Shown: piece after piece, positions 1 through 10,764 of the stretch | How positions within the stretch are numbered: the first letter of the stretch is position 1 | Layout of the letters: each line of letters starts with the position of its first letter | Assembly (NCBI GenBank): GCA_013398955.1 | Contig: VWPU01017527.1 | Coordinates: 32,725-96,724 of the forward strand | DNA length: 64,000 nt | Direction: 5' to 3' | Source of the DNA: Callaeas wilsoni | Taxonomy: Eukaryota; Chordata; Aves; Passeriformes; Callaeidae | Notes under the pieces: generated by a model | Databases searched by the model: none | Told to the model about the DNA's origin: nothing | What the model saw: only the letters and a program-made list of their open reading frames with translations | Made by a program: the position numbers and the translations under genes

Positions 1-3000
1 CTAAATGCTGGGCAAAACAATACCAATGACCTCAGATGGTTTTGGGGACAAACCCCTGAATCCTGTGCTGTTTTCTTCCTCTCTGCTTTTTTTTTATGTC
101 TTCTGAAACTGTAGAAAAAACTATTCATCTCATTCCTTTAAGCACAGGGGTTTTTTTCCTACCACTCTGTACTCTGCTGCTGCTGAAACTTCCCTGAGCT
201 TGAAAAAAGTCTGCGTGCTACTTCTATGCCTTGTTCGTGCCATATATCTCATATCATGCTAATTCCTATGATTACATATGATTTCCTATGTATTTTGCTC
301 TCAAGAAATTCAAATTAAAATTAGTTCTCCAAGAGTTTTCCTTGTTTTCTTATTTCTTACTTATTTCTTTACTCTGATGCCACCCCACATCTTCCAACTG
401 TAGGACGAAACCAACAAATCTGATGGCACATTAGAATGTATTTTATTTTCTCCTAGTCTGGAGTAATTTTTTGCAACATCTCTTCATCTTGAAAATTTTC
501 TGTTTTAATATGAGAAAGGTGGATGTTACCTGCAATTCTGTTCCTAAAGAATTACATTCTGTTCTTAAAGAATTACAGTGAAGATCTGTTGCTCCTTCAA
601 ATGTCTCCACTGGATGCAGACATCTAAAAATTCTGATCTGAACATATTGCACCATGAAATTCATATGAGGTAATATAAAATGTTATTAGCTAAGAATCCA
701 TATTTTCCTCAATTTATATACATCTGCGTATAGATCTGTAAATAGATGTGTAAATACGTGGAATACTTGAACCTTCATGAATTTTCATCCAGAAAAGCTT
801 CATCCAGAAGCTTTTAGATTTGCTATTTCTTCACAGTGATATCAGCTAAGAGAGACTTTTCTGTTTGGCACACTGAATTTATTTTATGATCTTTATTTAT
901 ATCTTGAGAGTCAAAAAGGGTTGTACTATTAACTGCCTATGGATTCATATTTGTCTCACACTAGTTAATTAAAAGGAAAAGGTAAAGCTTACAGAGCCCT
1001 TCAGAATCCACTGTAATCATTCACTAGAAAATATTTATTGAGAGAACCCATATTTCCTCCCAAGGAATTTTTATGCAACACTCGTACTTTTACTTTGAGC
1101 AGAAGCTCAAAGACAAAAAGATGTTTCATAGTGTGGTGGTGGCAGTGGGAAAATCTCATTAATCAGAGCAAAGCAGGTGTTTTATAGCCACTGGCTTCCA
1201 AAACTCCTTCCCCTCAGGTACGCTGTGCACTGGCTAGAAATTGTGTTGGAATTAATAGATCTCCTCCTGCCCCATTCCTCCAGCCTCACTGGTCTCCTGC
1301 TTGCTGGAATGCTTTGAAATGGGAAAAAGGGCAGGGCAATTCTAGAACACATAAAAGTTTTCACTTCCTGAGCAAATACTCTAAACATCATGAAATCTGA
1401 TAAAAGACTACTTTACACGGATAAACTCTGTGTTTGCAAAAACACAACCACCACATTTTCTTAGCCATGGTCTCATTTTAAAGGGAAATGTGGTACATGG
1501 TTATAGCTGTGGATATTACATGGAGAAGGCTAGGATCAGTTTTTTGGCTCAGGTGTCCATGAGAGATGGCAAACTGCACAATTTTGAAAAAAACTTTGTG
1601 TTTTAATTTCTCAGTTTATGGAGATTGCAGGGCTAGGCCATATGTGTAAACCCACACCTTTGATCATGAACCGTGGCCCTGGCCAAGGATTTACGCTCCC
1701 TAGGATCCTGTTTCCAGCTGTGAGCAGCAGATGTTACTGAAGGTGTCACCCGGCTGTGGTGTCCAAGGCCTGCAGATAAACCAACCCACCATGAACCTGC
1801 CTAGATTAGACCTCTTAGTTCCTTACTCCTCAGCTTCAGGTGCCTTTAAGGCCAGGTGCTGCAGCACTCAGCCAGCAGATGTCTGAAGTTTTCAGTGCCT
1901 AGCACTGGTGTGTAGGTGTTGGGGGATATCTTACCTTTAAAAAGTTTTGACACACAAAAATGATCTATGCTTCATGAAGTGGTCTCTTTCTCATGAAAGA
2001 AAAGAAGCTGCAGGGCCAGGGCACAGAATGTTCTGGTTCTTTGAGAATTTACAAAGAGTGGTTTTCTGCAGGTGATCATTCTTGGCTGAGTTGTGGCCAC
2101 TGCATGAGCAGCAGAAATACTTCCCTAGCCAAAGCTCAGGCTTTTTACTATATGAATCAATCTCTCTCTTTTGCATTCTTTATATTTTACTGTAAATACA
2201 TATTTTAATGTGTTTTATCCATATCTCTAGCATTCCCTAGCATTATGATTTTTAGAGAGCCTCATTAGGTGGTAAGAAAAAAATACACCCCATCATACTT
2301 CAGAGGAGACTTAAATTTCCTTTGTAATTTACCCTGAGAGAAGAATGGATAACAGCAGTGGCATGAAAATTATGGCTGCCTATTTTTCCTAATGATTAGT
2401 CACCACAAAAAATTGCTTGTAGGCTGAATCATATCTGGCCTTTTCCTCCTCTATTACCATTCCAGTGTAAGTGTAAGCACAATGGTTCTGATACACAAAA
2501 TATCTGTGTCATTCATCTGTGCCTCTCCTACTGTTTATTTTCAAGCTTTTATATATTTACTGTAAAGTAATAAGATTAAATATCCTAAAATCTGCTTTGA
2601 AAGACCATTCTCACAGCAGTCTGAATAAACGATCTGAATCACATGCAGCATTTCATAATTTGGTAAGAGATGAAAAACAATAAAACTGATAAGAAAGCCA
2701 GGCATCCTAGGAATATTTTGTTCTATTACAGCCCATCATGGTGGAATTTTGCACAGTGATGTCACTCGGTTTTAAAGGAGGGATATTTTTGTTTAGGCAG
2801 TAAGGTTCAGTCAATTTATGCCAGTGGTTTTTTCGTGCCTTCTTAAACTGAGACAAAAGTTTGAATTTAAGCTGTGACTCAAGTATGTCTAACGTAACAC
2901 ATTGCAGACTGGGTCTGCTGTGGGGCATTAGAAGATCTAAATTGTGATAAAATGGGATCAATTTTGCTGATTATAAAGAAGAAAAGTAACTTTCTGAAAC

Positions 3001-4770
3001 AAAAATGAGAAGAAAAAGAGAGAGAGAGAAGAAATCACATTGAGAATTACTTCCTTTCTGAAATGATCACTGGAATCTTGGAAAAAGACAAGCAACTCTA
3101 TCCAAAGAATAGTCCATGATGGATTTGAGCTTCACTTTTTCTTCATCTCCTACATCACTGTATATGGAAATCAAAGAGAAAGAAAAGAAAAAGAATGCAG
3201 TAAAAATACTATACAGCTGCAAACATCCTAGGAAAAGCATGCAGAAAACCACGGTAAATTGCTCTGAAATTTTGTCATTACTTCTTTCTTCAGGATAAGA
3301 ACAATTGTATCTTGGAGAGTATTTTAAAAACAGAACAGTTAATAACACTGGATTTGAGAGAGAATGGAAACATGATGTTCCCTACATTTCCTTATAGGTG
3401 ACCTCTTCACCAAGACTGATTCTCAGCATCTGTAAACTACAGCCAATTTGCTTAAAATATGTTGCAAGTAATAACATAAGTAACTCTGAATACGGGACTG
3501 AACAAGGAGTGAATGCAATTGAAACATTAGATTAATTTTAGAATATTATTCTGCAAACCAAGAAAGTCAGGAAATTAGTGGCAAGAAGCTGAATATTTTG
3601 TTTTGTTTTTAGTTTTTGCCTCAGTTTTTATCTGAGACCAAACACTCCTTTAATTGTGTATTTACTTGATTACAGATTTATGTCTGGACAATAGTGTATT
3701 AAAAATTTACTGGAAAAATATGTGTGTTTTGGAAATGGAAATATAAATCTAAACAGACTTATTCTGTTTTTACATTGTTGGAGTTGATGATGAATGTACA
3801 TATTGAGCACACAAAATGATTAAGGGAAATGGGGAATTTCTATTACATATAATACATAAATAAACTTGTAAGTGCTGGGAAAAAAAAAGTATTTTAGCCA
3901 AATATGCAAATACAGAGAAATTTCTTATTTTAAGACTTAGAATTATTCTTGCATGTCTGTAAATTCATGCCTCTCATAAAGTTTGCTCACAAACTATTAA
4001 GTGTTTGAGGGTAAACACACAGGAGTGTTAATGGGGAAATAGACAGTCTTCTAGGTCATTTTACATACATCTGCATGCACACAGATTATATAGAAATTTG
4101 TATATAAATAGAGACAGATATTGCTATGGCACTCAATGGCCTGCTAAAAACAAGTCTGGTTCGAGTATTGTCTCTAGAATACTTTCTTAACATCCCTGAT
4201 CGTACTGTTTGAGGTGTGCAGCCTGATTTGCACTGTGGCCAGGGAAAGTGTCAGCCACTGTCTGCACTGGGAGTTTGGGCCAAGCCTCACTGTGTAAGGG
4301 GCTGCTGTAACCCATAAAAGCAGGTTCCTGATGTTCTTCCTCTATTATTACTTGTAAAACTATGGCACGTATCAGAGCAAGATGTCAGCACCGAAATGTC
4401 CGATAATTCTATAAATCTGTTCATAAATAAGTTAGTAATGATAAATAAAATAAAAATAAATGAATTAGAATAAACCAAAATAACAATACTAGTAATATCA
4501 TAGTAATACCACATCATAACCACTTAAAAAACCTGCTGTGGAGAAGCATTTTTAAAAGTGCGTTTTGAAGCTAGAAGACAAAATCTATTGATTGTAAAAT
4601 ACAAAAGCATAATCTAAGAAATTGCAAGCAAATATTGTTTGCAGAGAAAATATCATGACTTCTTGCAATTACCTAATGAATATCGTTTAAAAGTGTTCTA
4701 AAAACATGAAATAATAAAGCATAAATGTTCAATAGATAAAAGAAGCAACCATTAATAGAATGCTGGTACA
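1..4770. other. Unique AT-rich non-coding DNA
   Basis: I see no gene here. All frames are broken at short intervals and the longest open frames (under 95 codons) have no recognisable domain. The only structure is small: a 21-bp tandem duplication at 538-578, a short doubled motif around 785-810 (catccagaa followed by gctt), a GA run near 3016-3029 and an A/T-rich stretch near 4420-4520. It may be intergenic or intronic; the sequence does not decide. Confidence 0.7.
538..578. repeat. 21-bp tandem duplication
   Basis: The unit beginning ctgttcctaaagaattaca is followed immediately, 21 bp later, by a copy differing by a c/t change and at its end. It is a simple local slippage or duplication product with no evident function. 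Confidence 0.8.
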
Positions 4771-5060
4771 GGAACCCCAGGAAGCTGCAGTAGGTGTCTG
4801 AAGCAGTTGATGATTTTCCAAAGAACAAAGAGAATGTGAGGGGCTGTTAATAAGTCTTTCAAGAGAGCTGGACTTGAGCCACATAGTGCTTGGTCTGCAA
4901 ATACTATGTTTAAAAATCAATCCTTTGCTTCACAGGAAGCCAATGTACTTTTGTCAAAATTAGAGCAACATGAACATCTGTCCTGGAGCCAGTTAACCAT
5001 CTCACTGCTTGCACATTTCTGGTTTTCCCTTTCCTCCCACGAGCAGACGAGAGCGAAATT
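4771..5060 (-). mobile_element. Decayed L2/Rex-type LINE, ORF2 C-terminal relic
   Basis: Read on the minus strand, positions about 5011-4913 encode QAVRWLTGSRTDV and then HWLPVKQRIDF (4945-4913). These match the run of conserved blocks found after the reverse transcriptase in L2/Rex-type elements of the CR1 superfamily: an A-R-L-L-T-G-like block, then H-W-L-P-V with R-I-D-F/Y-K. A one-base frame change in a T-run near 4915-4920 moves the reading frame. The next frame continues as IFKHS and, at 4863-4801, LERLINSPSHSLCSL, which fits the following leucine-rich and P-S-R-S-L-R-S-like blocks. A weak trace of the preceding D-Y-C-N-like block lies near 5060. The relic carries at least one frameshift and internal shortening, so it cannot be functional. 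The match is by eye. An unrelated chance match is unlikely because several blocks occur in the right order and spacing. Confidence 0.7.
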
Positions 5061-8000
5061 ATAAACATCCACAGAAACCCAAAGGTTAATACATTTGCAG
5101 CAGTATGAGGATATCGGCACACTTTAGAATTAGTGAGAAAATTCAGGCAGTCAGCAGTGCAAGACAGAACTTGAGGATTCAGGGTCTCAAAGCAGAAACT
5201 GGAGACCAAACAAAGTTACAAGCATTGAAAACTGTTGAGGATAAATTAGACAAGAGCAACATGGGGTGTCATTTCACATCTTCAAGGTTACCTTTCAAAA
5301 TAATTAAAATATGCTTTTAGGAAGCACTAACTAAAAGGTGTTGATGATACCACTTAACTTGCAATCCCTGCCTTCAGTTAGGTTTTGGGTTTTTTTTTTC
5401 CCACACACATGTTCTGAGTGAAAATGTTTTGTTGTTGTTTTTTTCCTAGTCACAGAAATATTAATATTTTTGGGAAAAAAAAAGAACTATGCCAAGAGGA
5501 TTTCGTTTCAGTATATTTCTGTACGGAGCCATCACTATCCAAAGGATTAAACATGCATTGCTACAACCACTGTTCAATGGATGACTCCTCTCTTTCTGGA
5601 GGAACTCACGTGTGGATGCAGGTGACTTGATCAAGTCCACCCCTGCCTTCTCATTTTTTCCCTGGAGACCACCTGCCCAGACCTTGCATTTGACTGTAAT
5701 TCCCTCCAACAGCACTGCTACTTACTTCCCTGGGGCAGGATTTTGCCTTAGCTATTTACAGAACCATTTTGATGCCACGTGAAAAATCTCATTACAGTGT
5801 CACTTAAGAGAGAGAGATGCAAGTGAAATATTCCTACAGCAAAGCTGTCACGCTTGGGACTGGAATAGACTGGAAAGCTGCTCCCTGCCTGAACCTCACC
5901 CTGTTAACGGGTCTCGAAATCCTGCAGCAAGCTGCAGATTAAATACCTCAGCCTCAGCAGAGCAGAGCCATCATGAATACCGTGTAACGCTGGGCATCCA
6001 AGTGGAAGAGATGAGATGCTTCATCTTGAAAACACATCAAATTCTTGCGCAGCACTGCCTGGCACAAACTGAAGCTCGCAACAGGCACTGCCACATCTAC
6101 CAAAGGCATGCTTGGTTACCATTGCCCAAGCCTTTGTCAATCACAAACACTCACGCACCTGGAATTTCACCTGTTAGGAAACTGTCAGTGCAGTTCTATG
6201 CAGCAGGTTTCATCTTGGGTTAAAAAAGGGATTGAAAACTCTTAGGAGAAAATTAATACACTGTAAGAATAAAATCCTTGCATGAGAAAAAAACCTCAAA
6301 ACAAACAAAAACATAAAACAAGCAAAATAAAACCACAAACAAACAAAGCCCTAAACAAAACAGGAAAAAAAAGCCCTAAGAAATAAGAACTATAGCTACT
6401 GGCTTACTCAACTGCCCCTTGAAGCTAAGAATAGCCATATAAAAGAAATTCATGGAGGTGCAAGCTCAAGAGTAATCTAACGATCATTTTCAAATTCATT
6501 TCCTGTCTGCTGCTGTTAAGTAGACAGGTTCTTGTTCCTTTTCAATAGCATGAAGAGAATAATGAAACTGAATGTGGATTTTGGTAGTTTGCACCACACT
6601 TTTTTCTCACTGGAGGGACGAAATTGCAATTAGAGCACTGAAAACCATCAAAGCCCATTTTTCTCCCATACACACCTGGTAAATAAACATTTACAGGACA
6701 CTGATCACAGGTCTTTCTCACGTGGAAATCAGCTTCTGCTCTCTTTCCTACACACCAACTCTTTTTGAGTAACAAAGAAAGCCAATGAAACAAGGAAGGT
6801 GAAAATATAGATCCCTTGACTGCTTTAACATAATTGTGTTTTCTTATGGTAAGACGTAGTATTTTCATTTCTTCCCTGGGTGGTGGTTCATTAATCATTT
6901 TAGAGTACTCTTCCGAAGCTAAAATTCATCCTTATAACACACCTTGTGGGAGAGTCTCAGAACTCTAAATCTTGGTGCATTAGGGGTCAATAATAAATGA
7001 TATTAATTTTTCCTCTACATACATCTAAAGGGCACTTTAATAAGCAAAGAAGGCAATAAACAAGACTGAAAGGAATGTGATTATGACAACTTGTCATAGA
7101 ATATTAAATAATGTAGCATTGACATAATTAAGAATCACAGATAGGGATGCATCAAAATAACTTATGCTAATTATTTCATTTGAGAGTTAAGAAATATTGC
7201 ATACATAGCTAGATCTATATTTGTGTCCTTATTTACATATTTATAGCATTTTAACTATAGTAGGACAATGGCTATTTCCATTTTGCTTCTTACAAAGCCT
7301 CCCTGCAGTGCTAATCAAATCCTGACATCTGACTCTAACAATAAGAGTTTTAAGATAATTAAGCACTTTAACCTAATGAACTTGCATTTTAATCCACTGT
7401 ATATGTTTAGAGAAAGCCCAGGAGACTAGTAATGAGATATGGAGTTTTGCACACATTTATAGTGAACACTCAAATTAAGCTCAGCTCAGGAGCAAGACAG
7501 ATCTGAAGCTTCATCATCGGTTGTAGCACAGCAAAGTGATGGCAGAGTACATCACACGAGATTAGATTTGTCTTGCTCTAATAAAATGCATTAGTTGTTT
7601 CAATACAATACCTGCACGTGGCTCCCCAAACTAAAAAGTCCACCATGACTGACTTTAACTGATGCTTGCAGCAGGCCAAATGCTGAATGGAAATGGAATT
7701 TTATGGCTGTGGCTGTGCCAGAAAAGGGGTAAAACATTTCCAGTTGAAACAGGGAAGGGAAGCTTGCAACTGCCATGGCTGTGTCTGTGGCCATCAGTCC
7801 GGAAGCCTGTTTCAGCAGCACTGCATTCCTCTACACAAAACAGTCATGCCAAGGGCCAGGGCAGGCCTCTGGCATGCTTAAATCCATGTTAGTGGGCAGT
7901 CATCAGGTCAGGAGTTCCACAGGGAAATGCGTTATCTGCCTATTCACAGCAAGCCTCACCAAGGGAAGGGGATACAAGCTGGCTGTGTTCCCTCAGATTC

Positions 8001-8102
8001 ATAAAGACTTACCTCTCCAAAAGTCAAAACAGTCACAGGAAAGAGATGCCTTGCCATCCATGCCTAGGTTTTCTTTTTTTATTTTATTTTTCTGCATCCC
8101 AC
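5061..8102. other. Unique AT-rich non-coding DNA
   Basis: No gene is recognisable. The stretch contains an A-rich CAAA-type simple tract (6286-6389) and a 118-codon minus-strand open frame at 6542-6898 that I do not recognise and discuss as a finding. The part at 7600-7900 is somewhat richer in G+C, without a repeat family I can name. Confidence 0.65.
6286..6389. repeat. A-rich simple tract (CAAA-like)
   Basis: About 100 bases consist almost wholly of A with interspersed C, giving irregular aaac and aaaac units. It is low-complexity sequence and not a clean microsatellite. It could be the decayed poly-A end of a retroposed sequence, but no element is recognisable beside it. Confidence 0.75.
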
Positions 8103-8153
8103 TGTGACACATTAAGATGGTTTATTCATTAAAGACCGAAATTAAGATATGCA

Positions 8154-8258
8154 TTGTCCCTGAAAATAACGGATTGCATACATAAGGCTTAGCACGACAG
8201 TCTGTCTGAAGTTCTGTGTTGTCCTTAAAAGGGACAGATTGCATACATAGGGCTTAGC
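8154..8258 (+). repeat. 65-bp-period duplication inside LTR U3
   Basis: Positions 8154-8193 and 8219-8258 are two copies of a roughly 40-bp block with an exact 65-bp offset. Both contain gattgcatacata followed by ggcttagc. Duplicated blocks in U3 commonly act as enhancer repeats in retroviral LTRs; that role is inferred here only from position. Confidence 0.8.
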
Positions 8259-8483
8259 TCAAGAAACTGCAAAATATCCTGTAGAATAAACATGATGTAC
8301 GTCAAAGTAGAAGCTGTGTAAGCACATAACCAAGTATGTAAAGTTCACAGATAAGGCACCGAGGAAGATGAAGAACCTTCATCCCCGCGACCACCAGGAG
8401 GCAGAAAAAAAAAACGCCCTAGCAACAACTCACGGAGACGCAGAGTACACAGGAAGAGCAACGTGGAACCGGAAGAAGAAGAG

Positions 8484-8490
8484 TATAAAA
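8484..8490 (+). promoter_or_regulatory. LTR TATA box
   Basis: The sequence tataaaa stands about 90 bp upstream of the LTR polyadenylation signal and within a purine-rich GA context, as expected for the core promoter of a retroviral LTR. There is no evidence that it is still active. Confidence 0.65.
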
Positions 8491-8579
8491 CTGGGGACTC
8501 TTGGGAAGGAGAGCGCGAGCCGTTGGTAGAGTCGTGACACCCCGGCCACCCAGCACTATTTTATTTGCTGTCGCTGCTC

Positions 8580-8585
8580 AATAAA
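8580..8585 (+). promoter_or_regulatory. LTR polyadenylation signal AATAAA
   Basis: AATAAA follows the TATA box by about 90 bp and is followed by a short U5-like tail of about 55 bases. The position supports the LTR call and suggests a short R region. Confidence 0.65.
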
Positions 8586-10085
8586 CTAATTCGATCTAAT
8601 TGACTTTGCCTCCGCCAATCATTTGAGGCTAACTTATAATACCACCACCAAAAAAAAACCACAAAACCAAACAAACAAAAAAATTAAGAATTTATACATT
8701 CTTCTTTACCACTGAAATAAGCCAAGACTGTTTAATACGAAGGCAAGAAACTACCTGCTTTGCAAACAATTGCTGGTCTGCATATGATTCAGAGAAATGA
8801 GTTAAACCTCAGTTTTACATCTCATGGAAGCATCTCCTAGCCAAGAGAATTTGTTTATTCCTGCATGGACACTCTGGAGATTTCCTCTTTGGAGTTTTTT
8901 TATTTTTTTTAAACAATAAAAGACTTTTCCTCATCAGGGCTCTGTAGCCCCTTAACTCAGCAGTGCCTCAGAGACTGAGGTTGATGCCATTGCAGGTGCG
9001 GGGTGGGATGAGTCCTGAGGAACAGACTGAGACATGTACCCTGCTGAACAGCCAGCAGCCTGACAGCTGGAGCACTTCCTTGGCTGGTCTGAGTTACTGC
9101 ACTCCTTCCCATACTCCTTCCTTCGGCTTTGTGGCTGCAGACGTACCCCTGATACTATGGAAACAAAACCAAGTTACAGTGCATAGAATGGCTTTTAAAC
9201 ATTTAAAAATGACAAATTGTTCCCCTTTCCTTAAGCACCATAGCAGTTCTCGTGTTACCTCCCGTGGTTTTCTGGTTTCTTTTTAAAATTTTTTCTAAAT
9301 TTTCACCACACCCAAGAGTGAAAGATTTTGGTATTATTGAATTTGCCTGCTAAAGCCATCAGGCAATTTCCTGTTTTTCTTTGATAGATATAAAACCCAC
9401 TATGAAATGTTGTAGAGCCTGTAAAGAAGAAAATTATTCAAATGTGAACTGGCAACACAGAATGTCAGGTTTTCCCTCCAGTAGCACAATACATGGTCAA
9501 AGGTGGTATGAAGTGGGAAGTGGAAGAGACCTTACCAGCAGGAAACCATGCAATAATCACCCGAAATCGTCAGGGATGGGGTTCTGCTTGCCCTCAAATC
9601 CAATAGGCTGGTGATACAATCTGATTTTCATTTCCCACGATACATTTTCGTATGAGAATTGCAGAGGAAAATTTATCACACTAGATATTGCTTCAGTGAA
9701 ATAATAGTCAAAAGAATGTACTTCATTCTGTTCGATAGATCAGAGCAAAAAAATGTAACAAATCCTTGAAGCAGTTCATTGTACTAGTACCAAGTCAAAG
9801 TTCTGAGATGGGACTCATAATATCTTTTGCTCTTCATTATTCAATGTTCTTTATTTTTCTAAAAGATACACTACATCCCTTCCATATCTTTGTGCCCAAT
9901 ACTTTATATGAGAACAGTTTGATTTGCTTCTCTGTGTGTCTTCCACAGCTAAGCCTGGGCACAAACCTGCTGTTAAACACTCCCTATTTATGTTTTGAAA
10001 ATAAGGAGCAGAAAGATCTACAAAATTATTCAAAAGTTAACCAAAATAGGGGCAAAACAGAAAATTAAATATTTTTACATATAAC

Positions 10086-10116
10086 TTAAAAAGCCAGTGT
10101 TAACTTGGCTTTTTAA
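10086..10116. repeat. Perfect 11-bp inverted repeat (hairpin 1)
   Basis: The arm TTAAAAAGCCA at 10086-10096 is exactly complementary in reverse to TGGCTTTTTAA at 10106-10116, with a 9-base loop. It could extrude as a hairpin or cruciform. It is not followed by a U-run on either strand that would make it a terminator, and terminators of this kind do not apply to vertebrate genes. Confidence 0.9.
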
Positions 10117-10133
10117 ACTGTTAATTTAAAACT

Positions 10134-10160
10134 GTGATCACAATAAAAAATTGTGATCAC
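10134..10160. repeat. Perfect 11-bp inverted repeat (hairpin 2)
   Basis: The arm GTGATCACAAT at 10134-10144 pairs exactly with ATTGTGATCAC at 10150-10160 across a loop of five A residues. The 8-bp palindrome GTGATCAC is therefore present twice. The hairpin begins 17 bp after hairpin 1. Confidence 0.9.
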
Positions 10161-10746
10161 TGAGGTTTTGGTAGAAGAATTGTATCCTACTGAGATCACT
10201 CCACAGAGTCAAAGTCTTCTGATAAGAGCACTTATGTGGATTATCCACTTATACTCCAGCTCAAACAGGTTATCTGGTAGAAATACAATCAAAGAGCCCT
10301 CCAGCCTGAGTTTCTTGCAGATTTAGCTAAGCTGATTATTTCCCCCCACTTTTAAGTCCTGTTTTTTCTCGTGTAATCCTGGCACTCCGGTCTCCCCTGC
10401 GTTGCCACCCACCATCACCATTGTCACTATTTTGCAAGGCTACCCCAAGTCTGCAATCTGACGTGCATGTGAAAAAAGGATGTCAAGAATCACACACCAA
10501 CACCTGTAAAGCACGCACTCATTTTAGAAAGAACTGAAGCTGCAATTGCTCTATTATATAATCATCCTGTGCTTGCAACAAAAAACATCATGGAAAAATA
10601 TATTGTTTCTTCCTGATGGTTTTTAATACAAACACAAGATGATTTCAAGCTAAACATGAAAAATTACATCCAATTTAACTTGTGAAAACAAATATATTTT
10701 CTAGATGAAGTGGTTGTGTTGCCAGCATCTGGTATTTATGTATATA

Positions 10747-10764
10747 CATGTGTGTACACACATG
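10747..10764. repeat. 18-bp perfect palindrome in a TG/CA tract
   Basis: CATGTGTGTACACACATG is its own reverse complement. It sits in a short alternating purine-pyrimidine stretch (tatatacatg before it, catgcat after it) able to adopt Z-DNA or cruciform forms. Such spots arise readily from TG/CA microsatellites. Confidence 0.85.

Larger units (their letters stand above)
8103..8640 (+). mobile_element. Solo LTR of an avian endogenous retrovirus
   Basis: The element starts with TGTGACAC at 8103 and runs to about 8640. A TATA box (tataaaa, 8484-8490) lies 90 bp before a polyadenylation signal AATAAA (8580-8585), the order expected for U3-R-U5. The U3 part carries a duplicated block (8154-8193 and 8219-8258). 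The 3' part is richer in G+C and CpG than the surroundings. No primer-binding site follows and no gag, pol or env similarity adjoins, so this is a solo LTR left by recombination between the two LTRs of a former provirus. The right edge is uncertain because the last bases run into a CCA/A-rich tract and I find no exact target-site duplication. The LTR identity rests on architecture; the family is not named. Confidence 0.8.

Noticed and set aside
3218..3243. String resembling a miR-30-type seed (aaacatcct)
   Set aside because: The rest of the mature sequence does not fit and no stable precursor hairpin is visible around it.
4158..4172. ggttcgagt, resembling a tRNA B box
   Set aside because: No A box or cloverleaf can be drawn around it.
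8641..8690. CCA/A-rich sequence after the first LTR as a possible primer-binding site
   Set aside because: It is a simple A/C tract with no match to a tRNA 3' end; no retroviral interior follows.
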